Assembly: GCA_016714795.1 (NCBI GenBank)
Contig: JADKCA010000005.1
Span: 186,001-250,000 of the forward strand
Length of the DNA: 64,000 bases
Reading direction: 5' to 3'
From: Sphingomonadales bacterium
Lineage (GTDB): Bacteria > Pseudomonadota > Alphaproteobacteria > Sphingomonadales > Sphingomonadaceae
In this document: piece after piece, positions 44,696 through 53,845 of the stretch
Numbering within the stretch: the first letter of the stretch is position 1
Layout of the letters: every line of letters starts with the position of its first letter
Translations under genes and position numbers: made by a program
The notes under the pieces: model-generated
What the model saw: only the letters and a program-made list of their open reading frames with translations
What the model was told of the DNA's origin: nothing
Databases searched by the model: none

Positions 44696-45859
44696 ATGAG
44701 TGGTATGGACGCGGATATTTTCGAACAGTTCATCGATCAGTTGCAGCGCTATGTGCGCGAACGGCTGATCCCGGCGGAAAAGGAGATCATCGAGACCGAC
44801 ATGATCCCCGACGCCATATTGAACGAGATGCGCGACATGGGGTTGTTCGGCCTCACCATGCCGGAGGAATATGGCGGCGCGGGGCTGAGCGTCAGCCAAT
44901 ATTGCCGCACCATCCGCGAGCTCGCCTATGCCATGCCGTGCTTCCGTTCGATCATCTCGATCAATATCGGCATGGTCTGCTCCGCGCTTGTGAAGGGCGG
45001 CACGGCGGAGCAGAAGGCCGAATGGCTGCCACGCCTGGCGGCGGGCGAGATCGCTTCATTCGGACTGACCGAACCCGGCTCGGGCTCGGACTCGGCGGGG
45101 ATGCAGACAATGGCCGTGCGCAAGGGCAATGGCTATGTGCTCAATGGCACCAAGCGGTACATCACCAATTCGCCCTTCGCCAAGGTCGCGCTCATCATGG
45201 CGCGGACGAGCAAGGAGGCTCTGCCCAAGAACGCGCACGTCTCCGCCTTCCTCGTGCCGATGGACACGCCGGGCGTTTCCGTGGGCAAGTCTGACAAGAA
45301 GATGGGGCAGGCGGCATCGCACATTGCCGACATCATCATGGAAGATGTCTATGTGCCCGGCGAGGCGCTGCTGGGTGGTGAAGAGGGCAAAGGCTTTGTG
45401 ACGGCGATGCAAAGCCTCGATAATGGCCGGTTGAGCGTGGGCAGTGCGGCTGCCGGTTACGCCCGCCGCGCGCTCGACAGTGCGCTGCGCTATGCCAATG
45501 AACGCAAGGCCTTTGGCGAAACCATCGCCAATTTCCAGCTGATCCAGCAGATGCTGGCGGATAGCGAGATCGAAATCTACGCCGCCGAATGCATGCTGGA
45601 GGATGCCGCGCGCCGCGCCGATGCAGGTGAGAACGTGTTGCGCAAGGCAGCGGCGGCCAAGGTGTTCGCCTCTGAAATGTGCGGGCGCGTGGTGGACCGG
45701 GTGGTGCAGATTTACGGTGGTGCGGGCTATCTGGCCGAATATGACGCCGAACGCTTCTTCCGCGATGCGCGCATCTACCGCATCTATGAAGGCACCACGC
45801 AGATCCTCCAGCTCCAGATCGCCAAGCACATGCTGCGCGAATGGGCAGCACAGGGCTAA
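44696..45859 (+). CDS. Acyl-CoA dehydrogenase
   Basis: A 387-residue FAD enzyme that introduces the alpha-beta double bond. It has FGLTEPGSGSDSAGMQT and FAKVALIMARTSK in the FAD/substrate core, QAASHIADIIMEDVYVPGEALLG, and the C-terminal IYEGTTQILQLQIAKHM with the usual catalytic glutamate. It is the third-position gene class of the operon, 12 bases after the thiolase. Confidence 0.93.
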   Translation: MSGMDADIFEQFIDQLQRYVRERLIPAEKEIIETDMIPDAILNEMRDMGLFGLTMPEEYGGAGLSVSQYCRTIRELAYAMPCFRSIISINIGMVCSALVKGGTAEQKAEWLPRLAAGEIASFGLTEPGSGSDSAGMQTMAVRKGNGYVLNGTKRYITNSPFAKVALIMARTSKEALPKNAHVSAFLVPMDTPGVSVGKSDKKMGQAASHIADIIMEDVYVPGEALLGGEEGKGFVTAMQSLDNGRLSVGSAAAGYARRALDSALRYANERKAFGETIANFQLIQQMLADSEIEIYAAECMLEDAARRADAGENVLRKAAAAKVFASEMCGRVVDRVVQIYGGAGYLAEYDAERFFRDARIYRIYEGTTQILQLQIAKHMLREWAAQG

Positions 45860-45861
45860 TC

Positions 45862-47058
45862 ATGTATAATCTCCTCAACGGCCTGTCCGTCATCGAAGCC
45901 TCCAGCTTTGTCGCATCGCCCACGGCGGGGCTCTATATGGCCCAGATGGGCGCCGAGGTGATCCGCGTGGACCAGATTGGCGGTGGGCCGGATTTCCGGC
46001 GCTGGCCCGTCACAGAGGCGAATGACTCGCTCTATTGGGAAAATCTCAACCGCGCCAAAAAGTCGGTCGCGCTCGATCTGGGGTCTCCTGCGGGCCGCGA
46101 GCTGTTGCAGGAGCTGGTGCGCAAGACGGGTCAGTTCGTCACCAACTTTCCGGCGGAAGGCTTTCTCTCCCATGCCAAGCTGTCCGAAGGCCGCGCCGAT
46201 CTGGTGACGGTGCGCGTGATGGGCTGGGCGGATGGCTCGCCCGCGCTCGATTACACCGTGAACAACTCGGTCGGCTATCCGATGATGACGGGCGCGGGGC
46301 CGGAACCGGTCAACCATGTGTTGCCCGCCTGGGATTTGCTGTCCGGCGCCTATGCCGCCTTTGCCATGCTCGCTGCGATCCAGCACCGCACGGTGAGTGG
46401 CAAGGGGAGCGAAGTGCGCATTCCGCTGTCCGACGTCGCCATTGGCACGGTTGCCAATCTGGGGGGCATTGCGGAGGTGCTATACACCGGTGAGAACCGC
46501 CCCCGGCTTGGCAACGCCGTCTATGGCCTGTTCGGGCGCGATTTCGTGACAGCGGATGGCGTGCGGACGATGATCGTCGTCGTCACGCCGCGCCAATGGG
46601 CGAACCTTGTCGCTGCGCTCAAGCTGGAAGCGGCGGTGGCGTCCATCGAAGCGGCGAGAGGTGTGAACTTCGCCAAGGATGACGGGCTGCGCTTCAATCA
46701 CCGCGATGCGCTGTTTCCGCTGTTCGAGGCCGCCATTGCCGCGCGGCCCCATACCGATCTGGCGGCCGCGTTCGATGCGGGCGGGATCGTCCATTCGGCC
46801 TATCGCACCATGAAAGATGCCGCGGCCGATCCGGCGCTGGTGGCGAACAATCCGGTGTTCGGGCACGCGCTTAATCCATCCGGCTTCGATTATCCCGCAG
46901 CGGGCAGCTTTGCGACCGTGCCGCAGATGGAGCGGCAGGCCCCGCAGCCCGCACCCGTCAATGGCGGGAACAGCGAAGAGGTGCTGGCCGAACGGCTTGG
47001 CCTGTCCAGCGGGCAGATCGCGGCGCTGATCGATGCAGGTACGGTCCGCCAAGCATGA
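45862..47058 (+). CDS. Family III CoA-transferase (CaiB/BaiF)
   Basis: A 398-residue CoA transferase that moves CoA between carboxylic acids through an Asp-linked anhydride. It shows the N-terminal SFVASPTAGLYMAQMGAEVIRVD block, ENLNRAKKSVALDL, and GWADGSPALDYTVNNSVGYP with the likely catalytic Asp (about 130). It begins 2 bases after the dehydrogenase. It could activate the substrate of the operon or shift CoA within a dicarboxylate, as mesaconyl-CoA C1-C4 transferase does; the sequence does not decide. Confidence 0.9.
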   Translation: MYNLLNGLSVIEASSFVASPTAGLYMAQMGAEVIRVDQIGGGPDFRRWPVTEANDSLYWENLNRAKKSVALDLGSPAGRELLQELVRKTGQFVTNFPAEGFLSHAKLSEGRADLVTVRVMGWADGSPALDYTVNNSVGYPMMTGAGPEPVNHVLPAWDLLSGAYAAFAMLAAIQHRTVSGKGSEVRIPLSDVAIGTVANLGGIAEVLYTGENRPRLGNAVYGLFGRDFVTADGVRTMIVVVTPRQWANLVAALKLEAAVASIEAARGVNFAKDDGLRFNHRDALFPLFEAAIAARPHTDLAAAFDAGGIVHSAYRTMKDAAADPALVANNPVFGHALNPSGFDYPAAGSFATVPQMERQAPQPAPVNGGNSEEVLAERLGLSSGQIAALIDAGTVRQA

Positions 47059-48620
47059 GCGTCGCGCTGACCGCTGCCGAACTTTACGCCGCCGCCGCGC
47101 GCGATGCCGTTCGCGCACGCATTGAGGCCTCCTCGCTCGATGCCGAACAACATGCCGCGCACGGGCTGGCGTGGATTGAAACGGCGGTCGAGGCACTGCG
47201 TGCGCTGGAGGCATGGGGTGCCCGCCAGACCGGCGAGGCGGAGGCGCTGGTCGTTTCCATCGGCACCGGCGAGACGCTGGCGCAACTCGCGGGTGGGCTG
47301 CCGATGGGACAGAATGAATTCGCCCGCCCCGGTGATTTCGGGTTGGAAAGCCATGTCCCCGCGCTGCTGGCAGCGGCCAAGGGCAATACGCCGGAAAACC
47401 GCGCCGCGCTCGTTGCGCTGCTGCGCGATGGCGTGACGGTTTCGGACGCGCTGGATGACGAACTGCTCGATTCGGTGCGCGATCAGTATCGCCGCTTCAC
47501 CGATGCCCGCATCCTGCCCCATGCCCATGGCTGGCATCTCGCAAACGCGCTGATCCCCGATGATGTGATTGCGGAGATGGCGGCGCTCGGCACATTCGGC
47601 GTGTGCATTGCCGAAGAATTTGGCGGGCTGGGCCTCGGCAAGCTCGTCATGTGCATCGTCACCGAAGAGCTGTCACGTGGCTGGATCGGCACCGGCTCGC
47701 TGGGCACTCGCTCCGAAATTGCAGGCGAACTGATCATGCAGGGCGGGACCGAGGCGCAAAAGGCGCATTGGCTACCCCGGATTGCGAGCGGCGAGATCCT
47801 GCCCACTGCCGTCTTCACCGAACCCGATACCGGCTCCGACATGGCGAGCCTGCAAACGCGGGCAGCGCGAACGGAACATGGCTGGGAAATCACCGGCGCG
47901 AAGAACTGGATCACCCACGCCGCGCGCACCGATCTGATGACCTTGATGGCGCGGACGCTGCCTGACGTGAAGGGCTATGCGGGGCTTTCGATGCTGCTCG
48001 TGCCCAAGCCGCGCGGGAGCGAGGATGATCCGTTCCCGGCGGTCGGCATGACCGGCAGCGAAATCGAAGTGCTCGGCTATCGCGGGATGCGCGAATATGC
48101 GCTGCAATTCGATGCGATGGCAGCCCCCGAAGATGCGCTGCTCGGCGGCGAGGAGGGGCAGGGCTTCAAGCAATTGATGCGCACTTTCGAAGGCGCACGC
48201 ATCCAGACGGCAGCCCGCGCTGTGGGCGTCGCCCGCCGCGCGATCGAGCTGGGCCTGTCCTACGCCATGGATCGCAAACAGTTCGGACAGCCGCTCATCG
48301 CTTTCCCGCGCGTGGGGGACAAATTGGCGATGATGGTGACAGACATGGTTATGGCGCGCGAACTCACCTATTTCGCGGCCCGCGCCAAGGATTCGGGCAA
48401 ACGTTGCGACATTGAAGCGGGCATGGCCAAGCTCCACGCTGCGCGTGTCGCCTGGGCCAATGCTGATGCCGCGCTCCAGATTCATGGCGGCAATGGCTAT
48501 GCGCTGGAATATGAAATCAGCCGCGTGCTGTGCGATGCGCGCATCCTCAACATCTTTGAAGGGGCCGCGGAAATTCAGGCGCAGGTTATTGCGCGCGGCA
48601 AATTGCAGGACAGGAATTGA
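47055..48620 (+). CDS. Acyl-CoA dehydrogenase with N-terminal extension, methylsuccinyl-CoA dehydrogenase-like
   Basis: A 521-residue FAD dehydrogenase, about 130 longer than ordinary members. The extra N-terminus (about residues 1-140) contains DAEQHAAHGLAWIETAVEALRAL, a block I associate with (2S)-methylsuccinyl-CoA dehydrogenase of the ethylmalonyl-CoA pathway. The dehydrogenase core has AVFTEPDTGSDMASLQT and ends NIFEGAAEIQAQVIARGK, with Glu as catalytic base. Overlaps both neighbours (ATGA and TGATG). Whether the substrate is methylsuccinyl-CoA is unproven, and no crotonyl-CoA carboxylase/reductase is in this window. Confidence 0.8.
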   Translation: MSVALTAAELYAAAARDAVRARIEASSLDAEQHAAHGLAWIETAVEALRALEAWGARQTGEAEALVVSIGTGETLAQLAGGLPMGQNEFARPGDFGLESHVPALLAAAKGNTPENRAALVALLRDGVTVSDALDDELLDSVRDQYRRFTDARILPHAHGWHLANALIPDDVIAEMAALGTFGVCIAEEFGGLGLGKLVMCIVTEELSRGWIGTGSLGTRSEIAGELIMQGGTEAQKAHWLPRIASGEILPTAVFTEPDTGSDMASLQTRAARTEHGWEITGAKNWITHAARTDLMTLMARTLPDVKGYAGLSMLLVPKPRGSEDDPFPAVGMTGSEIEVLGYRGMREYALQFDAMAAPEDALLGGEEGQGFKQLMRTFEGARIQTAARAVGVARRAIELGLSYAMDRKQFGQPLIAFPRVGDKLAMMVTDMVMARELTYFAARAKDSGKRCDIEAGMAKLHAARVAWANADAALQIHGGNGYALEYEISRVLCDARILNIFEGAAEIQAQVIARGKLQDRN

Positions 48621-49774
48621 TGACCCACGATTACACCGCCATCCGCGAGGAAGTGGCCAAGCTGTGCGCCCAATATCCCGGCGAATATTGGCGCGCAAAG
48701 GACAAGGCGCGCGAATATCCGAGCGAGTTTGTCGCGGCCCTGGGCGAGGCTGGCTATCTCGCGGCCCTCATTCCAGAGGAATATGGCGGGGCGGGTCTGC
48801 CCATTTCAGCTGCGGCGGCCATCCTTGAGGAAATCCAGCGGCAGGGCTGCAATGGCGGCGCGGTTCACGCGCAAATGTACATCATGGGCACGGTCTTGCG
48901 GCACGGCAATGAGGCGCAAAAATCGCAATATCTGCCGAAGATCGCAACGGGTGAACTGCGGCTTCAGGCCTTTGGCGTGACCGAGCCGACCAGCGGCACC
49001 GATACGCTTTCTCTCAAAACCACGGCCAAGCGCGACGGGGATCACTATGTGGTCAATGGCCAGAAGATCTGGACGAGCCGCGCCGAACATTCGGACCTGA
49101 TGCTGCTGCTCGCCCGCACCACCCCGCGCGAGGAAGCCGCCAGCCGGACCGAAGGCCTGTCCGTGTTCCTTGTCGATATGAAGGAAGCGCAGGCGGCGGG
49201 CTCGCTCTCGATCACGCCCATCGACACGATGATGAACCACGCCACCACGGCGGTGTTTTTCGATAATATGAAGGTGCCTGCTGCCAATCTGATCGGCGAG
49301 GAGGGCAAGGGCTTCCGCTACATCCTGTCGGGCATGAACGCCGAACGCCTGCTGATCGCCGCCGAATGCGTGGGCGATTCAAAATGGTTCATCGAGAAGG
49401 CGACCGCCTATGCCAAGGAGCGTGTGCTGTTTGGTCGGCCCATCGGGCAGAATCAGGGCGTGCAATTCCCCATTGCGCGCGCCTATGCGCAAACCCGGGC
49501 GGCGGAGCTTCTCGTGCATGAAGGCCTGCGCAAATATGAAGCGGGGGAACAGTGCGGCGAGGAAGCCAATATGGCCAAGATGCTCGCCGCCGAGGCGAGC
49601 TGGGCAGCGGGCGAGGCGTGTGTGCAGACGCATGGCGGCTTCGGCTTTGCGGCGGAATATGATGTGGAGCGCAAGTTCCGCGAAACGCGCCTCTATCAGG
49701 TGGCACCGATCAGCACGAACATGATCCTGTCGTTTGTCGCAGAGCATGTGCTGGGCCTGCCAAGGAGCTATTGA
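48620..49774 (+). CDS. Acyl-CoA dehydrogenase, catalytic-base-variant type
   Basis: A 384-residue member of the family with AFGVTEPTSGTDTLSLKT, GQKIWTSRAEHSDL and GGFGFAAEYDVERKFRETRLYQVAPISTNMI. The usual YEGT catalytic position reads YQVAPIS here; that form is common in one subfamily, where another residue acts as base. It begins at 48620 with TGATG overlap of the preceding stop. Probably works on a different intermediate from the two other dehydrogenases of the operon. Confidence 0.9.
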   Translation: MTHDYTAIREEVAKLCAQYPGEYWRAKDKAREYPSEFVAALGEAGYLAALIPEEYGGAGLPISAAAAILEEIQRQGCNGGAVHAQMYIMGTVLRHGNEAQKSQYLPKIATGELRLQAFGVTEPTSGTDTLSLKTTAKRDGDHYVVNGQKIWTSRAEHSDLMLLLARTTPREEAASRTEGLSVFLVDMKEAQAAGSLSITPIDTMMNHATTAVFFDNMKVPAANLIGEEGKGFRYILSGMNAERLLIAAECVGDSKWFIEKATAYAKERVLFGRPIGQNQGVQFPIARAYAQTRAAELLVHEGLRKYEAGEQCGEEANMAKMLAAEASWAAGEACVQTHGGFGFAAEYDVERKFRETRLYQVAPISTNMILSFVAEHVLGLPRSY

Positions 49775-49815
49775 GCGGCAGCCCCAGCATGACGGTTGAG
49801 AGAAGGAATGTTGGA

Positions 49816-50655
49816 ATGACCAACTGGCAAGACTGGATCGGCCGAACCCAGACGGCGGAGGACATCCTCACCCCCGGCCTGCTCACCCGCTTCCGCGCGA
49901 CCATTGACAGCGCGGAGATGGATCTTGTCGCGCCACAGGGCATTCACTGGTGCCTGTGCGTGCCCGATGCGGCCACCGCGCAGCTGGGCGCGGATGGCCA
50001 CCCGGTGCGCGATGAGACGCCGCAGAGCTTCCTGCCGCCGGTGCCGCTGCCGCGCCGCATGTGGGCGTCCAGCGCTGTGAAATTCCTTGCACCCATCGCA
50101 CAAAGCGCCGCGATTGCGCGTACGTCCACCGTGGCGTCTGTGAAGGAGAAGAGCGGATCAACCGGCTCTCTGGTGTTCGTCGAGGTTGATCATGTCACCA
50201 CTGCCAACGGCGTTGCGGCGGTGGAAGAGCGGCAGACCATCGTCTATCGCGAGGCGACGACCACACCCGCAGCACCCGCGCCGGATGAGGCGGATGTGGA
50301 CCTGTCCGGCTGGGGTTGGCATCGCAGCCTGCGTCCGGCAGAGCCTGTGCTGTTCCGCTATTCTGCACTGACCTTCAACAGCCACCGCATCCATTATGAC
50401 CGGCCCTATGCGGTGGATGAGGAATGTTATCGCGGGCTGGTGGTGCATGGTCCGCTGACCGCCACGCTGCTGCTCGATCTCGCTGCGCGCGAACTGGGGG
50501 CGAATAGGCTCAGGAGTTTCGCGTTCCGGGGCGTGTCTCCGGCCATTGCAGGCGAGCCGCTGCATCTGGTGGCCAAGCGCGATGACGATGCCATCACGCT
50601 GGCGGCACTGGGTGGTGATGGCCGCACGGTGATGGCGGCGGAAGGGACGCTTTAA
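49816..50655 (+). CDS. FAS1-like/mesaconyl-C4-CoA hydratase-type dehydratase
   Basis: A 279-residue double hot-dog enzyme of the HTD2/FAS1-like branch. The N-terminal half starts WQDWIGRTQTAEDILTPGLL with PQGIHWCLCVPD. The C-terminal half shows RYSALTFNSHRIHYDRPYA followed by YRGLVVHGPLTATLLLDLA, where the conserved hydratase motif lies. Mesaconyl-C4-CoA hydratases of the 3-hydroxypropionate bicycle belong to this group, as do other hydratases. A start at 49816 (AAGGA upstream) is chosen over 49789. Last gene of the operon; its stop overlaps the convergent globin-like gene. Confidence 0.85.
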   Translation: MTNWQDWIGRTQTAEDILTPGLLTRFRATIDSAEMDLVAPQGIHWCLCVPDAATAQLGADGHPVRDETPQSFLPPVPLPRRMWASSAVKFLAPIAQSAAIARTSTVASVKEKSGSTGSLVFVEVDHVTTANGVAAVEERQTIVYREATTTPAAPAPDEADVDLSGWGWHRSLRPAEPVLFRYSALTFNSHRIHYDRPYAVDEECYRGLVVHGPLTATLLLDLAARELGANRLRSFAFRGVSPAIAGEPLHLVAKRDDDAITLAALGGDGRTVMAAEGTL

Positions 50656-51086
50656 CCCACCAGCCCGAACCGCGCCTCTGCCACTGCCAGCCTCATGCCT
50701 TCGCGCATCGCATCCCATGCTGCCCGTTCATCGCTGGCATCCGGCGGCACGGTTTCGGCGATCACGTCGATCCCTGCTTCCAGCAGGCCCGCATACCAGT
50801 CGGCATGGACATGGAGCGTTTCGTGATGGTGCGGCACTGAGCCAAAGAGCAGGATGCGGACTTCATCCGGGCGTTCGAACCAGGTCATCATGCAATAGAT
50901 GAGATTGTCCATCATTTCAGCGCGCAGCTTGTCCGGCTTGCCAAGGCCGTGATGATCAAAGGCACCCGCCGCCGCCGGAAAGCGCGCATCCAGCCGCGCC
51001 ATCACCGGGGCGGTCAGGTCTTCAATCTGTTCCGCCGCGCGCAACAGGCTCTGTTCGATCAGGCGCAATTTTTCGGCATCCGCCAT
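50652..51086 (-). CDS. Globin-like protein
   Basis: A 144-residue, mostly helical protein. I read a globin F-helix from HHHETLHVHADWYAGLLEAGI: the third His, with Val five and Tyr ten residues on, fits the proximal-histidine pattern H-x4-V-x4-Y. The start at 51086 has AGGAGAG upstream. The sequence is divergent, so this is a fold-level guess; the gene itself looks real. It lies convergent to the CoA-thioester operon. Confidence 0.55.
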   Translation of the reverse strand: MADAEKLRLIEQSLLRAAEQIEDLTAPVMARLDARFPAAAGAFDHHGLGKPDKLRAEMMDNLIYCMMTWFERPDEVRILLFGSVPHHHETLHVHADWYAGLLEAGIDVIAETVPPDASDERAAWDAMREGMRLAVAEARFGLVG

Positions 51087-51195
51087 GCTGCATCTCTCCT
51101 TCGCAATCCCGCTTGCCGGGTCTGCGCGGTGCTGGCCTTGACGTCGGTCAAGCCCGGCCCGATGACCGGGCAAAACCATAGCGAGGAGCAGGGTG

Positions 51196-52278
51196 ATGGG
51201 CAGACGCACGAGATGGATGCTGGGTGGTGTCGCCCTGCTGGCGGCAGGCGCGGTTTGTGCGCATGTGTTTCGGGCAGAGATTGGCCTGTGGGCCTTCACC
51301 CGCGCGGTGGACTCGCGCGCCGGTCGTGATGTCACCCAGGGGCTGCCGGATGGGCTCCATGTCGGCCTTTGCGGCACGGGCTCTCCGCTGCCCAGCAAGG
51401 AACGCGCAGGGGCATGCACGCTGGTGATGGCGGGCAACCGGCTGTTCGTGGTGGATGCGGGAGAAGGTGGCGCGCGCACGCTCCAGATCATGGGCATTCC
51501 GATGGGCCGGATCGAACGGCTGTTCCTCACCCATTTTCATTCGGATCATATCGACGGAATGGGGCCGATGATGCTGCTCCGCTGGACGGGAAACGCGGCC
51601 AAGGCCCCCTTGCCCGTGCATGGCCCGCAGGGTGTGGAGACCGTGATTGCGGGCTTCAACGCGGCCTATGCGGCGGACAATGGCTATCGCGTGGCGCATC
51701 ACGGAGAGGCCATTGTGCCGTCATCCGGCGCGGGCGCACAGGCTTTCCCTTTCGCAGTGCCGGATGAGGCACCGGTGACGGTTCTGGATGAAGGCGGAGT
51801 GAAGGTGACGGCGTTTCGTGTCGATCACAAACCCGTTGCGCCTGCCGTTGGTTACCGGTTTGATTATAAGGGGCGTTCGGTGGTGGTGAGCGGCGATACG
51901 GCGGCCTCTGCCGATCTGGTGGCAGCAGCCAAGGGCGCGGATTTGCTGGTGCATGAAGCACTTCAGCCACGCATGGTGGCCGCGATGACCAAGGCGCTGG
52001 ACGCCAAAGGCGCGGGCAACACTGCGCAGATCACCCGCGACATTCTGGATTATCACGCCAGCCCGGAGGATGCGGCGCGTGCGGCCAAGGCGGCGGGGGT
52101 GAAGGCGCTGGTGCTCACCCACATCGTCCCGCCTACGCCCAGCCGCTTTTTCGATGAGGCGTTTCTCGGAGAGGCGCGGCGCTTCTACGCAGGCCCGATC
52201 ACGGTGGGGGCCGACGGAATGTGGTTCAGTCTGCCGATGGGGATCGGGGCGGTGGAAGAGCGTGACGGGATGCGGTGA
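51196..52278 (+). CDS. Exported MBL-fold metallohydrolase (RNase Z/arylsulfatase-like fold)
   Basis: A 360-residue protein with an N-terminal membrane helix or signal (about 8-25) and a metallo-beta-lactamase domain: LCGTGSPLPSKERAGACT, LFVVDAGEGGART, FLTHFHSDHIDGMG (metal ligands), VVSGDTAASADLVAAAKGADLLVHE and ALVLTHIVPP. The pattern belongs to the RNase Z-like branch but the export signal points to a periplasmic enzyme, for example an arylsulfatase-like hydrolase. GAGGAG precedes the start. Confidence 0.85.
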   Translation: MGRRTRWMLGGVALLAAGAVCAHVFRAEIGLWAFTRAVDSRAGRDVTQGLPDGLHVGLCGTGSPLPSKERAGACTLVMAGNRLFVVDAGEGGARTLQIMGIPMGRIERLFLTHFHSDHIDGMGPMMLLRWTGNAAKAPLPVHGPQGVETVIAGFNAAYAADNGYRVAHHGEAIVPSSGAGAQAFPFAVPDEAPVTVLDEGGVKVTAFRVDHKPVAPAVGYRFDYKGRSVVVSGDTAASADLVAAAKGADLLVHEALQPRMVAAMTKALDAKGAGNTAQITRDILDYHASPEDAARAAKAAGVKALVLTHIVPPTPSRFFDEAFLGEARRFYAGPITVGADGMWFSLPMGIGAVEERDGMR

Positions 52279-52293
52279 CCATAATCACCCGCT

Positions 52294-52944
52294 TTACCGC
52301 CGCACCAGTCCCTTCTGCTCCATCCGCCATTGCATCTGATCAAACCGGTCCTGCCCGAAAAAGGGCTCGCCATCGAAGACCATCAACGGCACGCCATAAT
52401 GGCCACCAGTGCGCTGATCCTCCTGCGCCTGCTCGATGACAGCATGATAATGGTCGGGGTCGGCCGCGATTGCGGCATCGAGCGTCGCCAGATCCAGCCC
52501 GGCGCGCGCCGTCGCTTCGGCCAGATGGTCGCCCTCATTCCAGCCCTGCACCTGCCCGCCCCAGATCAGCGAGGAGATTTCATCCAGAAACGCCAGCCCC
52601 TTGCCCGCTTCGGTCGCGGCCTGGCCCAGCCGGGTGAGGCGATAGATATAGGGCTGTTCCTTGGGGTATTGGCGCGTTGCCATGTCAATCACGACCGGAT
52701 CGGGCATGGCCCAGCGAAAGGGCAGGCCCAGAAACGCGGCTGACCGGAACACGTCGCGCATGAAGTAGGGCAGCCAGAGCGGATCATTATTGTCGAAAAA
52801 TTCCGGCTGCCGCACCGCGATCGGATAGACGACGCGGACGTTGCAGTGCACGTCATAGTCACGCTCCAGCGCCACGAGCCGCTTGGTCACGAAATAGCTG
52901 TAGGGCGAACGGAACGACCAATACAGATCATAGCTCAGTGTCAT
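52294..52944 (-). CDS. DsbA-family/2-hydroxychromene-2-carboxylate isomerase-like protein
   Basis: A 216-residue thioredoxin-fold protein of the HCCA-isomerase/GST-kappa group. The active-site serine motif is WSFRSPYSYFVTKRL near the start, and the end has YGVPLMVFDGEPFFGQDRFDQM, the usual signature. It has no C-x2-C, so it is not a disulfide oxidase. HCCA isomerases take part in naphthalene degradation, but the wider family acts on varied glutathione-linked substrates. The start at 52944 has GGAGA upstream. Confidence 0.85.
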   Translation of the reverse strand: MTLSYDLYWSFRSPYSYFVTKRLVALERDYDVHCNVRVVYPIAVRQPEFFDNNDPLWLPYFMRDVFRSAAFLGLPFRWAMPDPVVIDMATRQYPKEQPYIYRLTRLGQAATEAGKGLAFLDEISSLIWGGQVQGWNEGDHLAEATARAGLDLATLDAAIAADPDHYHAVIEQAQEDQRTGGHYGVPLMVFDGEPFFGQDRFDQMQWRMEQKGLVRR

Positions 52945-53096
52945 GCGAGTCTCCTTGCCCTTTGGCCCTCTTTTGTGACGCTCTTTTGCGCATGGATAGG
53001 GCAAAGCGCAATCTCCGCTCTTGATTGCATGGCCCCTTCCTGCTCTGGCGGCACAAGCCCGCGCAGCCCTGCGCGCCATTTTCTGGAGATCATCCC

Positions 53097-53837
53097 ATGG
53101 ATCCGTTGTTTGATTTCACCGGCAAGGTCATTCTCGTCACCGGCGGCAGCCGTGGTCTGGGCTATGAAATGGTGAAGGCGTTCGCGGCGCGCGGGGCGGA
53201 TCTGATCATCGCCAGCCGCAAGCTGGAGGCCTGTGAAGTCGTGGCGGAAGAAGTCCGGGGGATGGGCCGCAAGGCGGTGGCGCTCTCTGCGCATGTCGGC
53301 AAATGGGCCGAGTGCGACCGGCTGATCGAAGAAGCCTATGCCGCGTTCGGGCGGATCGACGTGCTCGTCAACAATGCAGGCATGGGTCCGGCCTGCCCCA
53401 GCCATGAAGTGACCGAACAGCTTTATGATTCAGTGCTCAACCTCAATCTCAAAGGCCCGTTCCGTCTGGCCAGCCAGATCGGCCACCGCATGGCGCAGGG
53501 TGAGGGCGGTTGCATCATCAACATTTCTTCGGTGGGCGGCACCATGCCGCTGGCGGGTGTCGTCCCCTATGGCGCGGCCAAGGCAGCGCTCAACCATATG
53601 TCGCTCAGCCTCGCGCATGAATATGGCCCCAAGGTGCGGGTCAACTCGCTCGCGGCGGGCCCGTTCCTGACCGACATCGCCAAGGCCTGGACGCCCGAAA
53701 AGCGTGAAACCGCGCCCAACGCGCTGGGCCGCCCCGGCTATCCGGAAGAGATTGTGACGGCGGCGCTGTTCCTCGCCAGCCCGGCCTCGTCCAATGTCAC
53801 GGGAAGCCATGTCCGCTGCGATGGGGGGAGCTGGTAG
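53097..53837 (+). CDS. SDR-family oxidoreductase
   Basis: A 246-residue short-chain dehydrogenase with the cofactor loop VTGGSRGLG (residues 14-22), NNAG at 92-95, and catalytic Ser144/145, Tyr158 and Lys162 in YGAAKAAL. The ending SSNVTGSHVRCDGGSW is typical of classical SDRs. It probably oxidises or reduces a hydroxyacyl-CoA or alcohol; the substrate is unknown. The start at 53097 is preferred because upstream codons lack a RBS. Confidence 0.92.
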   Translation: MDPLFDFTGKVILVTGGSRGLGYEMVKAFAARGADLIIASRKLEACEVVAEEVRGMGRKAVALSAHVGKWAECDRLIEEAYAAFGRIDVLVNNAGMGPACPSHEVTEQLYDSVLNLNLKGPFRLASQIGHRMAQGEGGCIINISSVGGTMPLAGVVPYGAAKAALNHMSLSLAHEYGPKVRVNSLAAGPFLTDIAKAWTPEKRETAPNALGRPGYPEEIVTAALFLASPASSNVTGSHVRCDGGSW

Positions 53838-53845
53838 CAGCAACC

